Assembly: GCA_002786065.1 (NCBI GenBank)
Contig: NHNY01000001.1
Location: 1,550,001 to 1,614,000 of the forward strand
Reading direction: 5' to 3'
Source: Microcyclospora pomicola
Taxonomy: Eukaryota > Ascomycota > Dothideomycetes > Capnodiales
Length of the DNA stretch: 64,000 nucleotides
In this document: one piece after another, positions 1-8,829 of the stretch
Layout: each line of letters opens with the position of its first letter
How positions within the stretch are numbered: position 1 is the first letter of the stretch
Translations under genes and position numbers: made by a program
The notes under the pieces: generated by a model
The model's database searches: none
What the model saw: only the letters and a program-made list of their open reading frames with translations
What the model was told of the DNA's origin: nothing

Positions 1-338
1 ATCCATCGCCTACCCAGCAGATCGGTCAAGTAACCTACGAATGGGCATACCGCTGCAACGCTGAGCGTGTTGGCTGTCAACATCCAATTTCCAATGCTGG
101 TTCCCAGATCACGGGAGATGACGGTCAAGCCAGCGGAGACGAAGTATAAGATGATCTGAGAGCCCACATAAACGATGCAAAGGGCGGCCACGGCGACCAT
201 GCGGGTGAAGGTCCAGCTGTAATCATTATGCTCGCCGTCTGCTGTCGCAGGATCTCCAATGGGTTTCTGAGATGTCATAACCTCATCGTGAGTCGTGGTA
301 TGTTCTCTCTTCTCGCATGAAGAGTCACTTGTCGCCAT
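1..338 (-). CDS. MFS transporter, TRI12-like, N-terminal part only (runs off the left edge)
   Basis: The reverse strand is open from the ATG at 338 to the window edge, about 112 residues. After a polar N-terminus of about 50 residues come a first hydrophobic helix (VAALCIVYVGSQIILYFVSA) and a second segment containing MLTANTLSVAAVCPFVGYLTDLLGRRW in two overlapping parts. The GYLTDLLGRR stretch is the loop 2-3 signature of the major facilitator superfamily, and the start of TM1 resembles fungal TRI12/siderophore-type efflux pumps (family knowledge). The protein would be a plasma-membrane or vesicle-membrane proton-driven exporter; the substrate cannot be told. A TATA-like CTTATAGG lies about 135 nt upstream near 470-477 on the same strand. 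About four fifths of the gene lies outside the window. Confidence 0.8.
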   Translation of the reverse strand, partial: MATSDSSCEKREHTTTHDEVMTSQKPIGDPATADGEHNDYSWTFTRMVAVAALCIVYVGSQIILYFVSAGLTVISRDLGTSIGNWMLTANTLSVAAVCPFVGYLTDLLGRRW

Positions 339-1275
339 TTGTACTGTCTCTTGGCAGGAGACTACCTGGTAAACAGAGAAGAGAAAGGGCAGGTCGAGGT
401 AGATGGAGGTGACACAGATCAAATCAGCTTGTGGACGATGGTGGTGAGCACAGCTCTCATATACAAGTCCCTATAAGTAGGCCGCCCTAACACGTTCGAC
501 AGACAACGATGTGTCTCTCAAGCTGTTCTCTATTGCACTGTTTGCGTGCATGCTCGGTTCCGGCATACCGTACTGGCGATCGGGCGCCTCCTAGAACTAA
601 GGAATCAATGCGGGGTGATGCTGTATGCAACCAATTGCATGCCATGAGGCTTGAGCAGAAGGGGCTGACAACACTCGCAGTTTGAGTGTATTCCCGGAGT
701 GGAAGATGGGAAGTCTTCGGGGATGACTCGGCAATGTTTCTTATGCCCGGTGGCTTGGTGATACTCGATGTGGCGGGCGACTTCGAATGTTCCAATAGGA
801 TACATGTAGGTACGTACATGTATGTTTGCGGGGGATGCGAGCGCTATTACACCAGAAACCCACGTGAGCACCAAGGCTTCTACGGACATGTCTGTTATTT
901 CCGTAGCAGGTTGAGTCGTCCAGGTGTGCTAGCACGCTCGTGGCAGCCATGAGAACGCCAGGAAATTTGATCGTGAATCGTATGACGAATGTGCACAGCT
1001 GTAGGTTCAGCTCACTTGAATTGCACTGTCCATCTCTGCGTCGACTTGTACTGATTTTGAAAGCAGCAAGTAGAGCAACAGTGCTGAACGTTGCTGGTTG
1101 TGCGGCGGTATTTCGTATGGCCTTGCACAGTGGACCGCGAACGAAGGAATGTATAAGACTTGGCGTTCTGAGGTCGATGGATGTATATGCACGGAATATC
1201 ACTTCAGTGAAGGGATAAGTGCAGTATGATGGTACACCCCAAGGATGCCGAATCTGGCAGCTCAAGGACTTGTGC
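339..1275. other. Intergenic: upstream of the MFS gene and downstream of DPH4
   Basis: No supported gene. A 181-codon reverse-strand frame (741-1286) crosses the region and overlaps the end of DPH4, but its composition is Ser/Arg/His-rich with no recognisable domain, so I treat it as chance. The left part should hold the promoter of the MFS gene. Confidence 0.5.
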
Positions 1276-1761
1276 TCATTCTGCAACGCTGAACAGCACT
1301 TTCAGCCACAGACTGCATCCCTTGCAGCCAGTGATGATTTCGCCTTCTTCAGCGTGCTCATCTAGCTCAGCTTCGGTGAGGAGAAAGCCCCTTGCGTCGC
1401 CGCACCGACAGCTTCGCGACCAAGTCTGCGTCGTGTCATCGAAGACCATCGAGTCGAGGTCCACGATTTCGAGTCCAGTGTGCAAAGTCTTTTGGGCGAT
1501 TGGATTGCCTGCCTCTTTCAGACTTTGGAACAGAACACGGTCATACTCTGCTCTGAGAGCGGGGTCTGCTATGGTCTTATAGGCCAGACTGATCTCATCT
1601 ACGGTGATGGCGGCGCGATTCCCTCGCACAGTGGACGGGGGAGATAGTTTGTCAGGATGATGTTGAAGCAACGCTCGCTTGTACGCCGTCTTCACATCCG
1701 CTGCCGTGAGAGCATCATACTGCCGGGTCTCGAGACCAAGGATCTGATAATACGTGCTCAT
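1276..1761 (-). CDS. dph4: Diphthamide biosynthesis protein 4 (J domain + CSL zinc finger)
   Basis: A 161-residue protein if started at the second ATG (1761); an in-frame ATG at 1785 would add MRAAPTTS. The N-terminal J domain (about residues 3-80) starts STYYQILGL and has the HPD motif in LLQHHPDKLS, which stimulates Hsp70 ATPase. The C-terminal DPH-type CSL zinc finger (about residues 108-155) carries the ligands CRCG and CKGCS. This domain order is diagnostic of DPH4/JJJ3, which in yeast and animals binds iron, donates electrons and helps Dph1-Dph3 make diphthamide on elongation factor 2 in the cytosol (family knowledge). The second ATG is preferred because J-domain proteins of this family begin a few residues before the Y-x-x-L-G-L motif. 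It is divergent from the GH17 gene. Confidence 0.93.
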   Translation of the reverse strand: MSTYYQILGLETRQYDALTAADVKTAYKRALLQHHPDKLSPPSTVRGNRAAITVDEISLAYKTIADPALRAEYDRVLFQSLKEAGNPIAQKTLHTGLEIVDLDSMVFDDTTQTWSRSCRCGDARGFLLTEAELDEHAEEGEIITGCKGCSLWLKVLFSVAE

Positions 1762-2787
1762 ACTCGTTGTTGGTGCGGCACGCAAAAGCTCGACCGGCTA
1801 CGCACATTCCCAACCGAAACCCAAGTCGTCAACGCAAGGACTCGGCAACAGCTGACCTCTCGCCTCGAGGAAATATGCTGCGCTGATCTAAGGTGGCCAC
1901 GCGAGAATGATCAATACTGAAACAATCCCGACGTGTGACCTGGGCAACTCGACGCCTTGCTGACCCAAAAATTGCTCTGCTAATGGAAGTTCCAGAACGC
2001 TAGCGTCACGAAGCGACCTCCGCGTCTCGGCGTTCCTGCTTTGACCTGACCCACCTGCGCAGAAACCGCGTGGCCATCCACACCACACGTCAACCAGTGG
2101 CCCATACTTATCCTGCCCTGCAAGGGAACATTCCACTCCATCGCATCCACGATGAGATCCATGCCCTTTGTTGATGACATGCCAGGAGGCTCGACTCCTT
2201 TCCTGCGACGTTTGAGAACATCTGCCGGGATTTCATTCCTGCCGTCGCCCGCGGCACAAGAATGACAGCCATGACGTGAAAACGACATGTCTCGACGCCG
2301 ACTATTGTTGTGTCTTCAACGTTGAATGGATGACGCGGAAGGATTCTGGGGCTCCACACAATACGTATGTCGAGCCGTCTGGACGGCCGGGACGCTGGGT
2401 ATACGTAACAAAGAGTATAGGCCTGACCTTGCCCTTCCGTCCTTGCCGGCCCACTCGGCGTTCGTACGGACTTGCCTGTACATGCACTGCACTGTACTGC
2501 AGGCAGCGCATGCAGGTACCGCACGTTTCCCGCGGGTGGATCGCTCTACCGAACTATTAACAGATTCTTTCTCGTGTCGTCGATTGAAAAACTCTTGGAG
2601 CCCTGCTCTTGGCCGACTCACCTTTTCTTGTCCTGTCTCACTTCGTCCTTTGTTCACTCTTAAGAACTCACTCGTTACTCCTAGATCACTTTCAGTCGTT
2701 TCTTTCCTCGTCCCATTCTTCCATATTTCTGATCGAGTCGTTGCGGAAGACCTCAAGATCAAGCCTTCTTGCATTCGCCTATTCACA
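1762..2787. other. Divergent promoter region between DPH4 and the GH17 gene
   Basis: No gene supported. The GH17 frame is open upstream to 2326, but the signal peptide starting at 2788 marks the real start. The last 250 bases before it are pyrimidine-rich (many TTCT/CTC runs), as in leaders and promoters of strongly expressed fungal genes. Confidence 0.5.
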
Positions 2788-4707
2788 ATGCAGTTTGCCA
2801 ACTTCGCCGCATTTGCGGCTGCTATTGCCACAGCACAAGCGGCAACCATTGGCTTCAACTACGGCTCTACCTTCACAGATGGATCTGCCAAGGAGCAGTC
2901 CGATTTCGAGACGGAGTTCAACGCAGCCAAAGCTCTCACCGGCACATCGGGAGAATTCACAAGTGCACGCCTGTACACCATGATCCAAGGTGGCACCACC
3001 AACACTCCAATCTCTGCAATCCAGGCCGCTATTGACACCCAGACCACTCTTCTGCTTGGCCTTTGGGCGTCGGCTGGTCAGACCGTCATCGACAACGAGA
3101 TCGCCGCTTTGAAGTCTGCCATTTCGGCTCATGGCACTGACTTCACCGATCTCATCATTGGCATCAGCGTTGGATCGGAGGACCTCTACCGGGACAGTGT
3201 GATTGGCATCGAGAATGACAGTGGAGTCGGTGCTGCTCCCTCGACGTTGGTCGATTACATCAGCCAAGTACGATCTGCTATTGCAGGCACTGCTGCATCT
3301 GACGCTCAGATTGGCCACGTTGACACCTGGAATGACTGGGTCAACGGCTCAAACAGTGCCGTCACTGACGCCTGCGACTGGATCGGCATGGATGCGTACC
3401 CTTACTTCGAGAGCACCATTTCAAACGGTATCGACGTTGCCAACTCCACTTTCTACGACGCGTACGACGCCACGGTCGCTGCTGCAGGTGGCAAGGATGT
3501 TTGGGTCACTGAGACTGGCTGGCCTGTATCTGGTCCTGATTCGGGCGATGCTGTTGCATCGGTGGCCAACGCCGAGACCTACTGGCAAGAGGTCGCCTGC
3601 TCACTCCTTGGCACAACTAACACTTGGTGGTATGTGCTCGCTGACGCTCTGCCGACTACTCCAAGCCCTTCATTCGGCATCTTGGCATCGATCTCTGGCT
3701 CACCATTGTACGACTTGACCTGCTCAAGCAACTCCGGATCGTCATCCTCGTCGTCATCCTCATCTTCATCGACATCGTCTGCATCTTCAAGCTCAAGCAG
3801 TGTTGCCAAGTCTTCCACGGCGACTGTTTCTGCCACACAGTCGACTTCTGCCAGCTCCAGCGTCGCAACCTCCGTTGCGTCCGTGACCGTCTCGAGCACA
3901 GTGACCTCAGCTCCTTCAACTGAGGAGACTGTTACAGTCCGACTCACCACCAGTGTTACTATCACCACGTGCCCGGCTACATGCACTGAAAGCTCCACAT
4001 CTTCAGCGTCAGTGTCTACCACCTCACCTAGCTCAGTGTCCACGGTCGCCACGGTTTACACTAGCTCGGCTTCCAGTGCATCCTCTAGCTCGGTGTCCAC
4101 GGTCTCCCCCAGCTCAGTGTCCACGATCTCCACCGTCTACACTAGCTCGGCCTCCACCGTCTCTTCAACCTCGACGTCCACCGTGTCCTCCACCTCGGCG
4201 TCCAGCTCTTCCTCGAGCTGCCCTACCAACCTCTCCGGAGAATACCAGTACCCTCACCTCATTATCCCGGTGTCCTCAACAAGCCCAGACACCGCCTACG
4301 GCACACAGTACAACGGTACACTCAACAGCACCACTTCCACGATCTTCAACTTCGACATCCCTACGACCTACAAGGGCGACACCTGCTCCCTCGTCTTCCT
4401 GTTCCCCGAGCAGGCCGACCTCGAGACATCCGCATACACCTGGAACGGTCAGGGTGGTATCAGCGTGAACAGCCTCTCGGAACCCGCCACTGAGGCCACG
4501 ACTTACGACTCTGTTCCTTCCGTTGCGACCTCAGGCCTCGGTGCAGTCACGTCCCTGGAGGCCGGAAATGGCTACGTGATTGCCACCTCGGCGTGTTCCG
4601 CCGGCTCCACTCTCGGCTACGAGTTCGTCAGCACTGGTGGACTGACCCTCGAGTGGTTCAACGACTGGAACCCATCGCCGCTCGGCGTGTTCGTCACCGT
4701 GTGCTAG
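2788..4707 (+). CDS. Secreted GH17 glucan endo-1,3-beta-glucosidase with Ser-rich linker and But2-like C-terminal domain
   Basis: A 639-residue single-exon protein. Residues 1-18 are a signal peptide ([18 protein letters not shown]). The GH17 (beta/alpha)8 domain spans about 20-315, with the probable acid/base Glu131 in GISVGSED and nucleophile Glu242 in [10 protein letters not shown] Ser/Thr/Val-rich, surely O-glycosylated linker (about 316-476) holds imperfect repeats of [15 protein letters not shown]. The last 160 residues, from Cys478, resemble the But2 C-terminal domain family (PF09792) common at the ends of secreted fungal proteins. GH17 enzymes of the eglC/Scw type remodel cell-wall beta-1,3-glucan. 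There is no hydrophobic C-terminal GPI signal, so the protein is probably released or held by its tail. The start at 2788 is chosen because it opens the signal peptide; the upstream in-frame extension is not protein-like. Confidence 0.9.
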   Translation: MQFANFAAFAAAIATAQAATIGFNYGSTFTDGSAKEQSDFETEFNAAKALTGTSGEFTSARLYTMIQGGTTNTPISAIQAAIDTQTTLLLGLWASAGQTVIDNEIAALKSAISAHGTDFTDLIIGISVGSEDLYRDSVIGIENDSGVGAAPSTLVDYISQVRSAIAGTAASDAQIGHVDTWNDWVNGSNSAVTDACDWIGMDAYPYFESTISNGIDVANSTFYDAYDATVAAAGGKDVWVTETGWPVSGPDSGDAVASVANAETYWQEVACSLLGTTNTWWYVLADALPTTPSPSFGILASISGSPLYDLTCSSNSGSSSSSSSSSSSTSSASSSSSSVAKSSTATVSATQSTSASSSVATSVASVTVSSTVTSAPSTEETVTVRLTTSVTITTCPATCTESSTSSASVSTTSPSSVSTVATVYTSSASSASSSSVSTVSPSSVSTISTVYTSSASTVSSTSTSTVSSTSASSSSSSCPTNLSGEYQYPHLIIPVSSTSPDTAYGTQYNGTLNSTTSTIFNFDIPTTYKGDTCSLVFLFPEQADLETSAYTWNGQGGISVNSLSEPATEATTYDSVPSVATSGLGAVTSLEAGNGYVIATSACSAGSTLGYEFVSTGGLTLEWFNDWNPSPLGVFVTVC

Positions 4708-5397
4708 ACGGTGATCATGACTGTGGTCGACCAGACCTTGGTCTACGAAATGTAATGGACAGGACTAGAGGAAGGAAGACCCTAATGATGACTTTCCTAG
4801 CTTCTCAATGAATAAAAGTTTACACCTTGACCTATTTCATCCGGAGGGACTGTGTGGTGGAGGACCGCTTGAAGAATCGTGTTGGGGTGGCTGGAGTAGG
4901 CTTCACGAGTAGATCCATGTAATTCAAGTCAATGAATGAACACTCACGCAATCACCTGCTTGCTCTTGAATCACACGTACTTTGAGAGCCGAGGTGAGAT
5001 GTGCTGTAAACAATGAGACTGAATATATGCGCGACACGAAGCACAGGCTACACGTGATTCGTGAACCTGGTACTTGCAGACCTGTAGTCTGGGGCCCAAG
5101 CATAGATAACGATGAAGAATGCACGATGAAACATCTTGGACGTGGAACTGGTTGATTATACCGAAAAGCTTGGAGCGTTCTGAGCTAGATACAATGGTTT
5201 CAGTGATCGTAACGACTGACTGAGCTAACAAGCTAGCTAGCTACACAGAATGTGCAATGATACAACTTTTTGTGGTGGATTGGTGGGTAAGAACCGTAAA
5301 ACAGACATCCTCTTATCCTTTCCCGGACTTCATCTCAGCCGGAGACAGACCCTGCCCCAGGTCCCCCGTGTTTGACAGGAGCATCATGAACGACCGT
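4708..5397. other. Convergent spacer between GH17 and ODC genes
   Basis: Holds the 3' untranslated regions of both genes. Short open frames here have no protein-like features. A CTAG-rich patch (around 5228-5242) is the only visible oddity. Confidence 0.5.
4811..4816 (+). terminator. Candidate poly(A) signal of the GH17 gene
   Basis: AATAAA about 104 nt after the GH17 stop codon, followed by an A/T-rich stretch. Fungal poly(A) signals are loose, so this is only a plausible assignment. Confidence 0.35.
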
Positions 5398-6816
5398 TCA
5401 CAACTTCAGCAAGGCCGACGCGGCCGGTTCGCTGCAGACGTAGACGGTCTCGTGCTTGTCCGTGAAGCCGTTGAAGCGGGTGGCCGAGCACTTGGTGTAC
5501 GCGCCCATGTTGTCAAAGTACAGCCAGTCGCCAACGTCGACGGTGTCCGGCGAGGACCATTTCTCGGCGACGCAGTCGATGCCGTCGCAGGTCGGGCCCC
5601 AGATGGAGTAGTCGATCAGGTTGCCGTTGTGCTCTGCTACGCCTTCCTCGGCAGACGTATAGCCGGAGTCGACCAGAGTGCTGGTGGAGTAGTTGTAGCC
5701 ATCAGGTTTGCGCTGGGTGCTTAGGACCTGAGGAATCGGGTGCTGGTGGTCGAAGATGATGCTGGAGAAGTTTCCGTACACACCATCGTTCATGTAGAGC
5801 ATGTAGCTTCTGATTCCCATGGCCTTGTCCTCGACGGTTCGGCGGGCGATGACGTTGCACGCGAGCGTGAAAGCGTTGCTCGTGTAGTAGCGGCCAGGCT
5901 CTGCGATGATCCGAACACTGGGCGGGAAATACTGGTCCACAGCTTTAGCGAGAACAGGCGCCATCTCGTCGAAGGTCTCTGGCACGAAACCACCTCCGCA
6001 GTCAAGAGTGTGCAGGTTGAATCCTAGGTCGGCTGCACGGTCAAAGACATCGCGAGCGTCTCGCACGGCCTTGAGGAACGCCTCAGGGTCAGAGGCTCCA
6101 GAACCAACGTGGAAGGCAACACCGGCCACGTTAAGGTCCAGCTTCTTGGCCAGTTCAAGCAGCTCCTGTGTGGAGTCCATGCTAGCCCCAAACTTTTGGC
6201 TGAGACGGCACAAGCTGGCGGAGTCGTCCGTCAGGATACGTAGGTACAGCTCAGCATTGGGAGAGATCTGTTTGACCTTGTAGAGCTCATCGATGTTGTC
6301 AAACGTCATCTGTCTGACATTCTGCTGGACCACGTATTTCAGGTAGCTCTTGGTCTTGCATGGCTGAGCGTAGATAATGCGAGAAGGGTCAACACCCAGG
6401 TTCAAGACTTGTTCGATCTCAGTCTTACTCGCACAATCAAATCCGCTACCTAGAGCAGCCAGCAATTTCAGGACAGCCGGATCAGGGTTGCACTTGACCG
6501 CATAGTGGGGAGTGATACGCTGGAGGTGGGTCTTCCAGCGCACATGCTGCCGGTATACCTCGCCGAGGTCTGCCACGAAGAAGGCGTCCTCAGCACCAGG
6601 CTCGCAGTCATGTGGATCAACGCTCTCGATGTGTTTCTGGAGGGCGGCCCCAATCATCTCTTTGGCTGTTTTCTGCGCGTCATACCGAGGCACTTTGCGT
6701 CCATTCTCGTACTCGAAGTCGGAATCGGAGTCATGCTGGTAATTGTCCTTCACAGACAATGGAGCATAGACTTCGTGGTAATTGTCGACGGCTGAAGGTG
6801 CCATAACCATGCCCAA
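5398..6816 (-). CDS. spe1: Ornithine decarboxylase
   Basis: A 472-residue PLP-dependent fold-III decarboxylase that converts ornithine to putrescine, the entry step to polyamines, in the cytosol as a homodimer. Visible motifs: Lys108 in HYAVKCNPDP (Schiff base with PLP), His236 and the following HVGSG, GGGF (274-277) and EPGRYY (306-311) that hold PLP phosphate, Asp344 in YMNDGVYG, and catalytic Cys410 in WGPTCDGID supplied to the partner active site. About 35 extra residues between 365 and 404 separate the C-terminal strands, an insert I also associate with fungal ODCs. The ATG at 6816 is the first in a protein-like frame; an in-frame MVMAPS start two residues later is possible. The region upstream is a long leader (see 6817-8829). 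Regulation by antizyme and polyamines is known for the family but not shown here. Confidence 0.97.
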   Translation of the reverse strand: MGMVMAPSAVDNYHEVYAPLSVKDNYQHDSDSDFEYENGRKVPRYDAQKTAKEMIGAALQKHIESVDPHDCEPGAEDAFFVADLGEVYRQHVRWKTHLQRITPHYAVKCNPDPAVLKLLAALGSGFDCASKTEIEQVLNLGVDPSRIIYAQPCKTKSYLKYVVQQNVRQMTFDNIDELYKVKQISPNAELYLRILTDDSASLCRLSQKFGASMDSTQELLELAKKLDLNVAGVAFHVGSGASDPEAFLKAVRDARDVFDRAADLGFNLHTLDCGGGFVPETFDEMAPVLAKAVDQYFPPSVRIIAEPGRYYTSNAFTLACNVIARRTVEDKAMGIRSYMLYMNDGVYGNFSSIIFDHQHPIPQVLSTQRKPDGYNYSTSTLVDSGYTSAEEGVAEHNGNLIDYSIWGPTCDGIDCVAEKWSSPDTVDVGDWLYFDNMGAYTKCSATRFNGFTDKHETVYVCSEPAASALLKL

Positions 6817-7227
6817 TTCGCTTTCGATTTTCCGTGTAATGGTGAAAATTTGTTGTAGCTGGTTGTCCCAAGCGCGACGTTAAGGAGGCTTGAAAGGAGC
6901 AAAGCCCAGTCTCAATTGACTTGGGTGACGAGACCTCGTAGAGTCTTCCCCGACAAAGGGAAGAACCCCTAAGTAGCTCTTATGCGGCAGCTGGGTGGGT
7001 ATGTTGTCCGAGGGCGTTGTTTGAAACAACTCGAAAAGCAGATCAGCGGTGGGTGTTGGAGCCAAGCGGTGCTGGGGGAGGAGGAATGCTGTTAAGGATG
7101 TCTGGGTGTGCCCTAACAGGGGCACCGTGGCTGATTGTGCGTTTGAAGGCCGACGGAGCCGTGATGAGGAGTGGTAGCCTTTGAACGGTCTCAAAGGCGA
7201 GTCGCGCTGAGTCGGGAGAGGATTCGC

Positions 7228-7233
7228 CTTATA
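7228..7233 (-). promoter_or_regulatory. Candidate TATA box of the ODC gene
   Basis: CATATAAGG on the reverse strand, about 410 nt upstream of the ODC ATG and followed by pyrimidine-rich sequence. The position implies a leader of roughly 380 nt. Confidence 0.35.
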
Positions 7234-8111
7234 TGGGTTCGAGCTGCCAGAGGAAGAGCGGATCAGTACTTGGAGAGGTTGTGGTTTTGGTAGGGCGGAG
7301 TAGAGTGTAGGAGAATTGGTGTGTAGGTCACTAGGTGGCAAGTTGAAAGAACGAGCTCTCGGGGCTGGAAATTTTACGTGCGCCATTTTCATGTGCCGCG
7401 CCCAGAAGAAAGGCAGCGTCACGGGCGCAGCTGAGTACTCCTCGCACCCACCACAATCCGTGACAGAATATAACGCAAGAACTTACCAGTAGTGTAGTGC
7501 TGATTCGAAGTGCGATCTTGGAGATTGTGGTATGGACCAAGATGCGCGAAATTCAACGTTCGCATTCAGGTACAGAGGGAAATATGCGGTGTCGGACGCT
7601 CGTGGTGGGGAGGAATGATGTGTTTGACGTCGATGTCATTGCCATGCATCACCACAATTCAACCGAAAGTCAAATTCCATGCTTCATCGTGTGCCCCTAT
7701 CTTGTCACTTCTGTACCCTCCACCTCACATGTACGCTGGACAACCCTCAGAACCTTTACTGTAGGGCTGTTCCACCACGTCGACGAGCGAGGCATTTGAA
7801 GAGCTGTTACCCCTGAGCTGGACAGTAGACCGCTGCATCGAGACCAGGTCCTCGTCCGACTGCATCGGCGATCCATCTGCGAGTCATTTTCGATCGTCCA
7901 AGCACACATCTCAATGGCCTTACTCATCGCTGCGCAATCCACTTGATTCCAGATCCACTTCCATATCTGCAATGTCGGATCAACAAGCTCAACCACGAGT
8001 GATTTCGAGCATCACTTCAGACTCCACCAAACTATAGATACGTGAGATTGACTATAACATTGCGCGATTTTGACAGCCTCGAGCGATGACAAGTTGCTAC
8101 CGATAATTGGT

Positions 8112-8211
8112 GGGGGGGGGGGGGGNNNNNNNNNNNNNNNNNNNNNNNNNNNNNNNNNNNNNNNNNNNNNNNNNNNNNNNNNNNNNNNNNNNNNNNNNNN
8201 NNNNNNNNNNN

Positions 8212-8242
<31 letters not shown>
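8112..8242. repeat. Poly-G homopolymer interrupted by an assembly gap (Ns 8126-8211)
   Basis: Fourteen G (8112-8125), 86 N, then thirty-one G (8212-8242). Both gap edges are pure G on the same strand, so the missing bases are probably more G-tract that stopped sequencing or assembly. The open frames that cross it (poly-Pro or poly-Gly) are artefacts. Confidence 0.9.
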
Positions 8243-8244
<2 letters not shown>

Positions 8245-8829
8245 TCGAATCACGTCAGATAGATATTACGGGCCCTAAGGGTATACGCAATAGCCTGATT
8301 GATCAAATGTTCTGCTTGGATTGCAGCGAGTAGATTGGTCTGAAGCGGTCAAGATTGTAAGGTGTAATGATGCCTTCTGGCTTATTAGACTGCTTTGGAG
8401 GCAAGTAGGGACTTCAGACGCCTTGAATCTTACGCGACGCGTTAGATCACCTATGATGAGGTGTTAAATGCCTTTTGCACGAACGTGATCAACAGCATGG
8501 AAAGAGAGATATAAAGACATATCTTGGGGGCTGGCGTGGGAAGCGTTGTCTCATTCATTCGTAACAAAACGCAACTATACGAGAAGGATCTGCTAACGGG
8601 GCGGTATTTGCAACCGAGTCCGCGGAAATATCTCACCGCTGTGATACACAGGCCGTTGCGATTGTTGGTCAATTCTCCAGCGGTTCAGACCTTGTTTACC
8701 ATATCGTGGCACAACCTGTGGGCAGTGATACCTCTGCCGAGTCTCAATCATGATGGATTTTGCGAACCAGCATTGTGATGTCTCCCAATCGTGCTTCGTG
8801 TACCAGAGGTCGCAGCAACATGAAGGCCT

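Larger units (their letters stand above)
6817..8829. other. Upstream region of ODC, with assembly gap, up to the Psh1-like gene
   Basis: On the reverse strand a TATAAG element at 7228-7233 lies about 410 nt before the ODC start, suggesting a long transcribed leader; long polyamine-responsive leaders are known for ODC mRNAs in fungi such as Neurospora. A 180-codon open frame (6880-7422) crosses the TATA element, so it is probably not a leader peptide. From 7500 to 8829 I see no gene; the stretch contains a poly-G tract and gap, listed separately. Confidence 0.5.

Noticed and set aside
741-1286. 181-codon reverse frame downstream of DPH4
   Set aside because: Overlaps the DPH4 end, rich in Ser, Arg, His and Cys, no recognisable segment or start signal.
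3579-4052. Acidic 157-codon reverse frame
   Set aside because: It is the mirror of the Ser-rich linker of the GH17 gene; Ser codons read backwards give Asp/Glu/Arg/Thr.
5257-5724. 155-codon forward Val/Gly/Arg-rich frame
   Set aside because: Shadow of the ornithine decarboxylase gene on the reverse strand.
6880-7422. 180-codon reverse frame upstream of ornithine decarboxylase
   Set aside because: Crosses the candidate TATA box and is Pro/Ser/Arg-rich, so it is unlikely to be translated as a whole.
8032-8333. Poly-Pro and poly-Gly open frames across the gap
   Set aside because: Produced only by the G homopolymer and the Ns.
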